Shown: piece by piece, positions 42,022 through 50,610 of the stretch | Layout of the letters: every line of letters starts with the position of its first letter | Numbering within the stretch: the first letter of the stretch is position 1 | Assembly (NCBI GenBank): GCA_047600765.1 | Contig: JASGKF010000002.1 | Coordinates: forward strand, 868,001 to 932,000 | Reading direction: 5' to 3' | DNA: 64,000 nt | DNA from: Viridibacterium sp047600765 | GTDB taxonomy: Bacteria; Pseudomonadota; Gammaproteobacteria; Burkholderiales; Rhodocyclaceae | The notes under the pieces: generated by a model | Seen by the model: only the letters and a program-made list of their open reading frames with translations | Told to the model about the DNA's origin: nothing | The model's database searches: none | Program-made: the position numbers and the translations under genes

Positions 42022-43420
42022 TCTGATCAAGCAACCCATGAAGACCCCGTTGTACATCGGCATGCTGGCCGCAGTCGCTCTGCTGAGCGCCTGCGCCTCG
42101 ACGCCGGAAGCCGACAAGCCCAAGCTGGAACTGCCGGTGGCTGAAGCGCCGGCCGAGAACCTGAGCAAGTGGTGGTCGCGTTACAACGATCCGTCGCTCG
42201 ATGCGCTCGTCGAGCGTGCGCTCGCCAACAATGCCGATCTGCGCATTGCCGCAGCGCGTGTCGATGAGTCGGCCGCCGCGCTGCGCGTGGCACGCAGCAG
42301 CTACGCGCCGTCGGTGGATCTCACTGCCGGTGCGAGCCGCAGCAAGGCCACCGAGATGGGCGCCATGGCGCGCCCGGCGGGCACCTACTTGTCCAACGAC
42401 TTCAAGGTCGGCATCGACGTGGCCTACGAAGTGGACCTGTGGGGCCGTGTGCGCAGCGCCAACCGTGCGGCACTGGGAGACTTTGCAGCGACGCGTGAAG
42501 CACTGGCAACGGCGCAGTCGTCGATTGCGGCGCAGGTGGCGCGCAGCTACTTCAGCCTGCTGGCCATCGACCACAAGCTGAACTTCCTGCAGGAGACGCT
42601 GACGACGCGCAACGAGGCTTTGCAACTGGCGCAGCGCAAGCTGAACGGTGGCACGGCCAGCAGCTTGCAGGTGCAGCAGGCGCAGAGCGAGCGTGATGCG
42701 ATTGCGGCGGCGCTGCCCACGCTGAAGGCCGCGCAGGCGCAAGCAGAGCGTGCCATTGCCGTGCTCGTTGGCGCTTCGCCGCGCGAGATCATCGAAGGCA
42801 AGGTGTCGCGCAGCACGGCGGCCACGCTGCCGGATGCGCCCACGGTGCCGGAAGGCCTGCCGTCCAGCCTGCTGATGCGTCGTCCCGATGTGCGTCAGGC
42901 CGAGGCCAGTCTCGCTGCCAGCCAGGCGCGTGTCAGCGAAGCACGTGCGCAGTACTTCCCGCAGATCATCCTGACGGGTGGGGCAGGCTACGAGAGCGCA
43001 CAACTCTCAGACCTGTTCTCGCCGCAGGCTTTCATCTGGCGTCTGGCCGCTGGCCTGACCCAGCCGATCTTCGGCATCAACCGCATCGACGCGCAGGTGA
43101 ATGCCGCCAAGGCGCGCAGCACGCAGGCCGAGGTGGGTTACGTGCGCACCGTGCAGACGGCGTTCAAGGAAGCCTACGACGCGCTGGGCAACCTGCGCGC
43201 CGCACGCGAGACGCAGCTTGCCCAGACGCAGCGCGCGACGGCTCTGGCCGAATCGCTGCGCATTGCGCAGAAGCGCTATGACGTGGGTGCCTCGCCGTGG
43301 CTGGAAGTGCTGGATGCGCAGCGCAACCTCTACAGCGTGGAGTCGGACCGCATCGACGCGCAGGCGAATGCGCTGACGGCGAGTGTCGACATCTTCCGTG
43401 CGCTGGGTGGTGGCTGGTAA
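42014..43420 (+). CDS. RND efflux outer-membrane channel (OprM/NodT type)
   Basis: A 468-residue TolC-superfamily channel with a lipobox signal (AVALLSACAS), two repeats of the coiled-coil barrel, and the family motifs LDALVERALANNADLRIA and RRPDVRQAEASLAAS. The start at 42014 overlaps the pump gene by eight bases and has GGAG seven bases before it; the ATG at 42038 lacks one. It completes the tripartite pump. Confidence 0.93.
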   Translation: MPDLIKQPMKTPLYIGMLAAVALLSACASTPEADKPKLELPVAEAPAENLSKWWSRYNDPSLDALVERALANNADLRIAAARVDESAAALRVARSSYAPSVDLTAGASRSKATEMGAMARPAGTYLSNDFKVGIDVAYEVDLWGRVRSANRAALGDFAATREALATAQSSIAAQVARSYFSLLAIDHKLNFLQETLTTRNEALQLAQRKLNGGTASSLQVQQAQSERDAIAAALPTLKAAQAQAERAIAVLVGASPREIIEGKVSRSTAATLPDAPTVPEGLPSSLLMRRPDVRQAEASLAASQARVSEARAQYFPQIILTGGAGYESAQLSDLFSPQAFIWRLAAGLTQPIFGINRIDAQVNAAKARSTQAEVGYVRTVQTAFKEAYDALGNLRAARETQLAQTQRATALAESLRIAQKRYDVGASPWLEVLDAQRNLYSVESDRIDAQANALTASVDIFRALGGGW

Positions 43421-43441
43421 GCAGCCGGACTGCCGCAACAG

Positions 43442-43475
43442 AAAGGGTCAGACCTTAACGGGTCTGGCCCTTTTT
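43442..43475 (+). terminator. Terminator of the RND operon
   Basis: A 13-bp stem with one G-T pair and a six-base loop, followed by five T, lies 21 bases after the channel gene stop. It reaches into the 3' end of the convergent gene at 43455. Confidence 0.85.
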
Positions 43476-44438
43476 CTTTGCGACAGCCGCTGTGGGGCAG
43501 AGGCCCGTGGCGGGGCTGAAGGGATCGAACCACAGCTCCTTGCGCTGTATCGGGTTGTCGGCCGACAGCAGGGGATTGGGCAGGTGGATCACGCGGCGCT
43601 GGCATAGCCGCGCGCGTTGCAGCATCTCGGCGTGGTTGCGCACAACCATCTTCAACAGGGTGCCGTCCTTGACCATGCTCTCCATGCCTTCGTGGATGCG
43701 CCGCGCCAGTGCCGGTGCAGCGGGCGACACGAAGATGTAGGTGGGCAGGGGGAATTCCAGCAGCAGGTCGCTTTCAACGGCCAGTTCAGGCGGGCGATCG
43801 GGCATCGCGTCGTATTCGCTGAAGATCTCGTTCACACCACGCGGAAAGTAGTCCACGCGCTCGGCGACCAGCATCTTGGTCAGTGCATCCTGATCGCGCG
43901 CCGTTTCCATCTGCAGCTGGCTGGCTTCCATGATCTTGCGCGACGACCAGCCGAGGCCAACGCCCACGGAAATCTTGCGCAGGTCATCCAGCGTTTTCAC
44001 GTTATTCAGGCGGGCCTGACCGTCCTTGCGCACGAAACCGATGCGATAGCTCGACAGACCGAGGTCGACCGGGACCCAGATGGGCAGGGTGCTGGCTTCC
44101 CAGCTGGGCTGGGTGGCGACGATGGTGACGTTGACCGTCTCGCCCTTGATCATCTCGATCAGCAGGCGTTCACGCGGCAGGTTGCCGCCGGTGTGGGCGA
44201 CGTGTGCCCGGCCGTACTTTTTCTCTGTGCGGTGCAGGGCTTCCAGCAGCACCAGCTCGGAGTGCTGGGGTTTGCTGGGAGTCTCGTCACGCCGGTAGAG
44301 GCGTACCTCGGTGTCAGCCGCGGCGGGCGCGGTGCCAAAACCCAGGCAAGCCGTCAGCAGTGCGCACAGCGCAAGCGTGGCGCTGTGGCGGCGTGTTCGG
44401 TTCGGGTTGCCTGACGGGTGCGGGAAGAGGCCGGCCAT
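43455..44438 (-). CDS. Periplasmic substrate-binding-protein-like protein
   Basis: A 327-residue exported protein (hydrophobic segment LALCALLTACLGFGTAPAAA near residues 20-40) with a family-3 solute-binding fold: LLEALHRTEKKYG, ERLLIEMIKGETVNVTIVATQPSWE, LSSYRIGFVRKDG, and a late FPRGVNEIFSEYDAM. No permease or ATPase gene is near, so a sensor or accessory role is more likely than transport. It lies 55 bases after the TolC-like gene. The start at 44438 precedes an Arg-rich n-region. Confidence 0.7.
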   Translation of the reverse strand: MAGLFPHPSGNPNRTRRHSATLALCALLTACLGFGTAPAAADTEVRLYRRDETPSKPQHSELVLLEALHRTEKKYGRAHVAHTGGNLPRERLLIEMIKGETVNVTIVATQPSWEASTLPIWVPVDLGLSSYRIGFVRKDGQARLNNVKTLDDLRKISVGVGLGWSSRKIMEASQLQMETARDQDALTKMLVAERVDYFPRGVNEIFSEYDAMPDRPPELAVESDLLLEFPLPTYIFVSPAAPALARRIHEGMESMVKDGTLLKMVVRNHAEMLQRARLCQRRVIHLPNPLLSADNPIQRKELWFDPFSPATGLCPTAAVAKKKGQTR

Positions 44439-44493
44439 CCCCTGACAACGACCTGGACGGCCGTCGTCTTGAGGGAGGACTTCACGCCGGCGG

Positions 44494-46314
44494 TCAGTTG
44501 GTGCTCGCCTTGCGCGGTGCAACCTCGCGCTGGATCTTCCAGGAGCTGTCGGCTTCGCGACGGATGACGAGGGTCTTGTTGACGTCGTCGTTGTAGTCGC
44601 TGGAGCGGTATTGCTGGTTGAAGCTGACTTCGCAGCTGCTGGCGCTGATCTGCTTGACCTTGATGTCGGCCAGCTTGACCGCGATGTAGGGCTTGTTGAG
44701 GCGCTCCGCACGCAGCTGTTTCCAGGCCTTCTGGTCGGCGCGCGTCATCGGTTCGAAGCCAGGCGAGTAGTAGCCCAGGTACTTGTCGAGGTCCTTGGCC
44801 GACCAGGCGGCAGCCCAGTCCTGGGCCGCGAACTGGCAATGCTCGGGCACGGGTGCATCGGCAGCCGGCTTGCGCGGCGGTGTGGCAGCAAGCAGGTCCG
44901 GCTGCAGGGTGAAGGTGCGCGGCGGGCGGCCAGCCATCGCGGCAGCCGTGTCCAGAGTCTGCGGCGGGGTCATGCTGGTGTCGCAATTGGCAGCACCATC
45001 GAGTTCGCTCTCGTCACCCTGTTCTTCCAGTGGCGAAATGTTGCTGCCCGGCGCCAGGCCCAGGGTCGGCATGATGGTGTGGGTGGCTGCCAGCACGCGG
45101 AATTCGGCGAGCTTGAGGTCGTAGCGGGCACGTTCCAGCGCACGGCGGGCTTCGAACAGTTCGTTTTCGGTGTCGAGCACGTCGAGCAGGCTGCGCTGGC
45201 CGATATCGAACTGCTGGCGGTATGCGTCACGCGCCTTCTCGGTCGACAGGGCGTGTTGCTCGAGGTACTGGATCTGCTCGCGCAGCTTGCGCAGGTCGTT
45301 GGTGGCGATCACGGCAATCTGGCGCAGGTCGCGGCAGGTCTTGTCGCGGATGGCGATGGCCGTGTTGAACTGCTCCTCGGCCGAGCGGATGCGGGCCTGA
45401 TCGGAGCCGCCGCGGAACAGGTTGTAGTTCATGACCACCTGGGCCACGGTGTCGGAGTAGTGGCCGGGCGTGCCGCCGTGGTTGCGCTCCAGGCTGTGGC
45501 TGCCGCGCGCTTCGAAAGTCGGCGAGTTGGCGGCGCGGCGCACGGCGGTCTGCGAGCGGGCAGAGCGCACGCCGGACACGGCGGACAGGAAGGTCGGGTT
45601 TTGCTTGACGGCGGTCGGCAGCACGTCCTTTTCGGCCGGCAGCTTGGGCGCTACCGAGGGCGATTCGGCCAGTACCGGGGGCAGCTCACCGACGATGCGC
45701 TGGAAGCGGGCGGTGACGTCGTGCAGGTTGCTGCTTTCGGTCAGCCAGTTCGATTGCGCCAGGGCCAGACGGCCGGCGGCTTGTTCAAGGTCGACGCGGC
45801 GTCCCACGCCGGCCTTCACTCTTTGCTCGATCTGGTCGTAAGTCTCCTTGTGCACTGCCCAGTTGTCCTGGGCCAGCTGGGAGAGCTGTCGGTAACGCTG
45901 GACGTCGAAGTAGGAGCGGACGGCTTCGAGGGAGATTTCGTCCGAGGTCGCCAGCAAGTCGTAGTAGCGGGCGGCCTTGTTGTGGCCCAGGCGGCGGATT
46001 TCGTTGCGGGTCGCGAAGCCGTCCCAAAGAAGCTGGCGCAGTTGCAGGTTGACGCCGGGGTGGTTGAAGCGCTGGACGTTGCCGACATTGGTGTCCAGGC
46101 GTTCGCGGCCGTAATAGGATTCCAGATCGACGCGGGGCAGGCGGGCGCCCTTGGCGGCGTCCTGGTCTTCACTGGAGGAGAGGAACTCATGCAGGCGTGC
46201 CCTGACTTCCGGGCTGTTGGCCAAGGCGCGTTCGGCGACTTCGCCGAGCGTGGCGCCATAACCATATTGCGCGGTCAGTGCGAGGCAGATTGCTGCGGAC
46301 AACTTCTTGTACAT
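44494..46314 (-). CDS. TolC-type outer-membrane channel fused to an NTF2-like C-terminal domain (LapE role)
   Basis: A 606-residue protein. After a signal peptide (cut near GYGA) comes a TolC family region (about residues 30-430) with the usual two coiled-coil repeats. After a Pro/Thr-rich linker, residues about 490-606 form an NTF2/SnoaL-like domain (CQFAAQDWAAAWSAKDLDKYLGYYS ... SYDDDVNKTL-like end; see finding), as in Cds6-type proteins. Near lapG and lapD it is the likely outer-membrane exit for the adhesin. ATG 46314 has GGAG six bases before it and is better placed than the earlier ATGs at 46326 and 46341. Confidence 0.85.
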   Translation of the reverse strand: MYKKLSAAICLALTAQYGYGATLGEVAERALANSPEVRARLHEFLSSSEDQDAAKGARLPRVDLESYYGRERLDTNVGNVQRFNHPGVNLQLRQLLWDGFATRNEIRRLGHNKAARYYDLLATSDEISLEAVRSYFDVQRYRQLSQLAQDNWAVHKETYDQIEQRVKAGVGRRVDLEQAAGRLALAQSNWLTESSNLHDVTARFQRIVGELPPVLAESPSVAPKLPAEKDVLPTAVKQNPTFLSAVSGVRSARSQTAVRRAANSPTFEARGSHSLERNHGGTPGHYSDTVAQVVMNYNLFRGGSDQARIRSAEEQFNTAIAIRDKTCRDLRQIAVIATNDLRKLREQIQYLEQHALSTEKARDAYRQQFDIGQRSLLDVLDTENELFEARRALERARYDLKLAEFRVLAATHTIMPTLGLAPGSNISPLEEQGDESELDGAANCDTSMTPPQTLDTAAAMAGRPPRTFTLQPDLLAATPPRKPAADAPVPEHCQFAAQDWAAAWSAKDLDKYLGYYSPGFEPMTRADQKAWKQLRAERLNKPYIAVKLADIKVKQISASSCEVSFNQQYRSSDYNDDVNKTLVIRREADSSWKIQREVAPRKASTN

Positions 46315-46478
46315 CCCGTTCTCCATTGCTTCCCGCTGCACAATCTACTGCTGGGCGGCCCTCAACGCTTTGCAGAAGATCCGGGGAAAGTGCGTGCTTT
46401 TCGTGTTGCCTCTGCCAACTTTGCTGAATTGCACAAATTGAGGCAAGTTATTGATTTATGCGCGAAGTTTAGCGGGCA

Positions 46479-47225
46479 ATGACCTCAAAGCGTAACGCGC
46501 ACTGTAACTTTTTGTGCAGTTCACCTGTTTTTGGTGAGGTTTTGCACATCTTCCGACCGCGGCTGCGCGTTTTCGTTCACTGGCTCGTGCGCGGCGTGCT
46601 GGCGTTGACCCTGATGTGCGGGGTGTGGGCCAGCAACCTCGAACGCATGCAGCAATACGTCAATGGACGCTTCGGCGCCGGCGGTGTGCGCAACCTGCTG
46701 GACTGGCGCGATGCCCTCGCACGCATGACCACGCTGCCCGAACCCGAGCGCCTGAAGCGGGTCAACGAGTTCTTCAATCGACGCATCCAGTTCGAGGACG
46801 ATGTCGTCGTGTGGAGCAACGTCGACTACTGGGCCTCGCCGCTGGAAACCCTTGGCCGCGGCGCCGGGGACTGCGAGGACTTTGCGATTGCCAAGTACTT
46901 CAGCCTCATCGAGCTGGGCGTGCCCGCCTCGAAAATGCGCCTGACTTATGTGCGTGCCAGAATCGGCGCCGCCGGCAGTTCGGTGACCCAGGCGCACATG
47001 GTCCTCAGCTACTACGCCCAGCCCGATGCCGAACCGCTGGTGCTGGACAACCTCATCACCGAAATCCTGCCCGCCGGGCGCCGTCCGGACCTGACCCCGG
47101 TCTTCAGCTTCAACGGCGAGGGGGTGTGGATGGCCGGGGCAGACAGGCCGGCCTCGCCGGTGGATCGATTGACGCGCTGGACCGACGTGCTGATCAGGAT
47201 GAAGGCGGCTGGATATGAACCCTGA
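46479..47225 (+). CDS. lapG: LapG-type periplasmic cysteine protease (BTLCP)
   Basis: A 248-residue bacterial transglutaminase-like cysteine protease. The catalytic triad is clear: C132 in GDCEDFAIAKY, H173 in QAHMVLSYY and D190 in VLDNL. It has a hydrophobic export segment (about residues 30-50). LapG cuts the N-terminal retention part of LapA-type adhesins when c-di-GMP falls, releasing the cell from the surface. LapD, encoded 54 bases downstream, holds it off in high c-di-GMP. The ATG at 46479 lacks a good ribosome site, so a later start is possible. Divergent from the TolC-like gene. Confidence 0.93.
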   Translation: MTSKRNAHCNFLCSSPVFGEVLHIFRPRLRVFVHWLVRGVLALTLMCGVWASNLERMQQYVNGRFGAGGVRNLLDWRDALARMTTLPEPERLKRVNEFFNRRIQFEDDVVVWSNVDYWASPLETLGRGAGDCEDFAIAKYFSLIELGVPASKMRLTYVRARIGAAGSSVTQAHMVLSYYAQPDAEPLVLDNLITEILPAGRRPDLTPVFSFNGEGVWMAGADRPASPVDRLTRWTDVLIRMKAAGYEP

Positions 47226-47279
47226 GAACCTTGAACACAGGAAAGACCCGCACACCAGTGCGGGCGAGGAGGACAGGCA

Positions 47280-49208
47280 ATGACGCTATTGACCCGATTG
47301 TGGCTCTGCGCGCTGGCGGCGATGCTGCTGGCGCTGGCGGGCAGCTTCGTGGTGAGCATGCGCATGGCGCGTGACTACCAGGCTCAGCAGCTGTATGCGC
47401 AGGCCAGTGACAGTGCGGCCTCGCTGGCGCTGTCGATGTCGCAGCAGAGCAAGGATGCGGCGATGCTGGAACTGCAGGTGCAGGCGCTGTTTGATTCCGG
47501 CCACTTCGAAAGCATCGTGCTGCGCGGTGTCGACGGCAAGGTGCTGGTCGAGCGGCACAACACGGTGGAGCTGACTGATGCGCCGGGCTGGTTCATGGCG
47601 CTGTGGCCGCTGCAGGCCGAAGCCGGCCGCGCGCAGGTGTCGGATGGCTGGAAGCAGGCCGGCAGCCTGGAACTGCGCGCCAGCACGCGTTACGCCTACG
47701 GAGCGCTGTGGCAGGGCAGCATCAAGCTGGCGGTCACCTTGCTGCTGATCGGCCTCTCGCTGGGTCTGGTCATCAATCGCCTGATGCGCTGGTTGCGCAC
47801 GCCGCTTGAGGAGCTGGTGACGCAAGCGCAGGCGATTGGCGAACGGCGTTTCGTGGCGGTGCCCGAGTCGCGCGTGCCGGAGCTGCGCGTGGTGTCGCAG
47901 GCCATGAACGCGATGGTGGTGCGTTTGCAGGCCATGTTCGCCGAACAGGCCCAACGTATCGAGAACCTGCGCACCGAGGCGCGCCAGGACAGCCTGAGCG
48001 GTTTGCCGAATCGTGATCACTTCATGGGCAATCTGCGCGAGCAGCTCGATGCCGACAAGGCCAGCTCGGATGGTGTGTTGCTGCTGGTGCGCCTCAACGA
48101 CCTCGCCGGCTTCAACCATCGTCTCGGTCGTGAGCGTGGTGATGCGCTGGTGAAGGCCTGTTCGCGCATCGTGCAGTCGGCCGATCTGCCGGAGTGCGAA
48201 GTGATCCGCGGGCGTCTTGGCGGTGCGGAGTTTGCGTTGCTGCTGCCTGATACGGTGATGCTGCGCGCTGCGGAGCTGGCCCACATCATCTCGGCGCAGC
48301 TCGACACCCTGGTGGGTGACGGTATTGCCGAAGTGCATCCGGTGGCCACGATTGGCTGGACGGCGTACGAGCCCGGCGAATCCGTGGCAACGGTCATGAC
48401 ACGCATCGACGCAGCCCTGTTGCAGGCGGGGACGGCGTCGCCACCGCTGGCCGGGCTGGCCATCGAACACAGTGCAGGCGTCATGTCCGGCGAGGACTGG
48501 CGTGCGACGGTCGAGCGGGCGCTCGCCAATCGTAGTTTCGAGCTGGTGGCGTATCCCGTGGTGCGTACGGATAGTGCCTTGCTGCATGCCGAAGTCATGA
48601 TGCGGCTTGTTGCCGACGACGGCACGCGCGTCGTTGCCGGGCAGTTCGTGCCCGCGGTACAGCGTCAGGGACGGCTTGCCGAGCTGGACTTGCTGGCACT
48701 GGATCTGGCCCTGGCGAGACTGGCGACCCAGGCTGGGGACGTGGCCGTCAATATCTCGCCGTCCAGTCTGCTGAGCGATGGCTTCATTGCCGCCTGCGAT
48801 GCGCACCTGGCCAGCATCGGAGCCGAGGCATCGCGAGTCTGGCTCGAGGTTTCGGAGCGCATTCTCGTCGACGAGGCCGGGCTGAAGGCCCTGGCACAGC
48901 TGAGCGAGGTGACGCATCGTCGCGGCAGCAAGCTGGGCATCGAACACTTCGGTCGCTACTTTGCCGCCTTGCCGCGCCTGCATGAAGTGCGTATCGACTA
49001 CGTCAAGCTGGACGGTGCTTTCGTCAGCGGGGTCGATGGGCACGAAGGCAATCGCCGCTTCGTCAGCGCGGTGATGGGCATCGCACGCAGCCTGGAGATC
49101 GCCGTGATTGCCGAACGCGTCGAGACCGAGGCGGAGTGGCAGGCGCTGACGGCGCTGGAGGTCTCCGGGCTGACCGGCCCGGCGGTGACGCGGCGTCTGG
49201 CGGGGTGA
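47280..49208 (+). CDS. lapD: LapD-type c-di-GMP receptor with degenerate GGDEF and EAL
   Basis: A 642-residue inner-membrane protein with two transmembrane helices (about residues 5-25 and 150-170) around a periplasmic LapD_MoxY-type domain, then HAMP, a GGDEF domain whose active motif reads GGAEF, and an EAL domain in which the EAL motif reads AEVMMR. Both are therefore likely inactive as enzymes, as in LapD, and the EAL domain may bind c-di-GMP and pass the signal outward to sequester LapG. GGAGGA precedes the ATG. It is the second gene of the lapG-lapD pair. Confidence 0.93.
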   Translation: MTLLTRLWLCALAAMLLALAGSFVVSMRMARDYQAQQLYAQASDSAASLALSMSQQSKDAAMLELQVQALFDSGHFESIVLRGVDGKVLVERHNTVELTDAPGWFMALWPLQAEAGRAQVSDGWKQAGSLELRASTRYAYGALWQGSIKLAVTLLLIGLSLGLVINRLMRWLRTPLEELVTQAQAIGERRFVAVPESRVPELRVVSQAMNAMVVRLQAMFAEQAQRIENLRTEARQDSLSGLPNRDHFMGNLREQLDADKASSDGVLLLVRLNDLAGFNHRLGRERGDALVKACSRIVQSADLPECEVIRGRLGGAEFALLLPDTVMLRAAELAHIISAQLDTLVGDGIAEVHPVATIGWTAYEPGESVATVMTRIDAALLQAGTASPPLAGLAIEHSAGVMSGEDWRATVERALANRSFELVAYPVVRTDSALLHAEVMMRLVADDGTRVVAGQFVPAVQRQGRLAELDLLALDLALARLATQAGDVAVNISPSSLLSDGFIAACDAHLASIGAEASRVWLEVSERILVDEAGLKALAQLSEVTHRRGSKLGIEHFGRYFAALPRLHEVRIDYVKLDGAFVSGVDGHEGNRRFVSAVMGIARSLEIAVIAERVETEAEWQALTALEVSGLTGPAVTRRLAG

Positions 49209-49554
49209 GCGAGTGGCCGCGCGCTTCGCACTGACGGAGTGTCGGCCGCATCAAACGGACTGCGCGCTCCCGAGCGCCTTCGGTCCATGCCCGGGTATTG
49301 CTGCAGGCTGGCGGCGGCCATGAAACCGGATGTGCCCCAACGGCCGATAGACATGGCCTGTCGGGGTTCGTAAGCTGGCATGCACATGCTGGCTGTGCCC
49401 GCATGCCCCACGCTCAAGGCTGCAGCAGTGCGGCGCATTGAGCGTAGCCCGCGCCCCACCTTATTCGAGAGGACTGTTCGTCAGCCACCAAGCGGCTGAC
49501 GAGCTGCCGCTCCCTTCAAACGCCAGCGTTCAATTTCCGTACGGAGGCACTGCC
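49209..49554. other. Intergenic region between lapD and the hydrolase gene
   Basis: No gene is supported. It holds an 8-bp dyad CGTCAGCC-N7-GGCTGACG at 49479-49501, about 55 bases before the next start, that could be an operator or hairpin, and a purine-rich ribosome site (ACGGAGG) just before 49555. No good -35/-10 pair is defended. Confidence 0.5.
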
Positions 49555-50532
49555 ATGCTGTTCATTACGAATAGATTTCCGAAGGGCTCCATCCAGACCA
49601 GAGCAGGCAGGAAATTCGAGTTTGATCTGAAGAACAATGCGCCGAGCAATTCGGTGTTTTTTTGCAGACGGGATGCGGACGGAAGCCTCACGGAAGTGGG
49701 AGGAATGAACTTCCTGTCTGAGCTGAAAAACTCTAACTACCGACAGATCATTCTCTACATTCACGGCTTTTCGAATCTGCCTGACAGCGTCTTTGAGTCC
49801 GCCCTGGAGTTCCAGGCGCTGTGCGATCAGAAAGACCAGGGCGAAGTTCTGGTCGTTCCCATCATCTGGCCGTGTGACAACGATCTGGGCATCGTCCAGG
49901 ACTACTGGGACGATCAGAAGTCTGCCGATGGCAGTGCCTACTCGCTGTCGCGGGCATTGAGTCGCTTCCTCGAATGGCGGGAGTCCAACCTCAACGCGCC
50001 GGATACCGATCCTTGCCTGAAGCGCATCAACGTCCTTGCCCACTCGATGGGCAACAGGGTGCTCAGGGAAACGCTATGCGCATGGGATCGATACGATCTC
50101 TCCGATGGCGTGCCGCTCATTTTCCGCAACACCTTCCTCGTCGCAGCTGACATCGAGAACGAATCGATTCACCGGACGGAGAGAGCCAAGCTGATCTGTG
50201 ATGCATCGAGGAATGTGGTCGTTTACTACGCTTCAGACGACCTCGCTCTGCGCGCCAGCAAGGCGGCAAACCTGAAGAACAAGATTGCGTCGCGTCGCCT
50301 CGGCCATACCGGGCCGGAAAACATGGATATGACGCCCAAGAATGTCTACGTGGTGGACTGCGACGACATCAACAATTCCTACGATGTTCCGAAGGGGCAT
50401 TCGTACTTCCGCAGCGGGAAGGTGAAGGGCAAGCCCGGCCTGGTTTTCGAGCACATCTATGGTTGCCTGAAAACCGGCAGAGTCTTCCCCGAAGATGAGC
50501 TGCGCCGCTCGACGATTCTTCGTGAGGCTTAG
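49555..50532 (+). CDS. DUF900-type alpha/beta hydrolase
   Basis: A 325-residue protein with the DUF900 hydrolase pattern: oxyanion strand ILYIHGFSN, then the nucleophile elbow NVLAHSMGNRVL (Ser in AHSMGN) and the late GHSYFRSG that may hold the catalytic His. No signal peptide is seen. Substrate is unknown. It is flanked by lapD and the adhesin gene and is read toward the adhesin. The ATG at 49555 has GGAGG upstream; an earlier in-frame ATG at 49438 adds unmatched sequence. Confidence 0.8.
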   Translation: MLFITNRFPKGSIQTRAGRKFEFDLKNNAPSNSVFFCRRDADGSLTEVGGMNFLSELKNSNYRQIILYIHGFSNLPDSVFESALEFQALCDQKDQGEVLVVPIIWPCDNDLGIVQDYWDDQKSADGSAYSLSRALSRFLEWRESNLNAPDTDPCLKRINVLAHSMGNRVLRETLCAWDRYDLSDGVPLIFRNTFLVAADIENESIHRTERAKLICDASRNVVVYYASDDLALRASKAANLKNKIASRRLGHTGPENMDMTPKNVYVVDCDDINNSYDVPKGHSYFRSGKVKGKPGLVFEHIYGCLKTGRVFPEDELRRSTILREA

Positions 50533-50561
50533 AGATCGGTAGCGCTTCTGTACGCTGAATG

Positions 50562-50595
50562 AAAAAGGCCGATACGCTCGCGTGTCGGCCTTTTT
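50562..50595. terminator. Bidirectional terminator between hydrolase and adhesin genes
   Basis: A 15-bp stem with one G-U pair, A-tract on one side and T-tract on the other, and a CTCG loop, lies between convergent genes at 50532 and 50611. Confidence 0.9.
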
Positions 50596-50610
50596 CATGG
50601 GCTCAAACAA

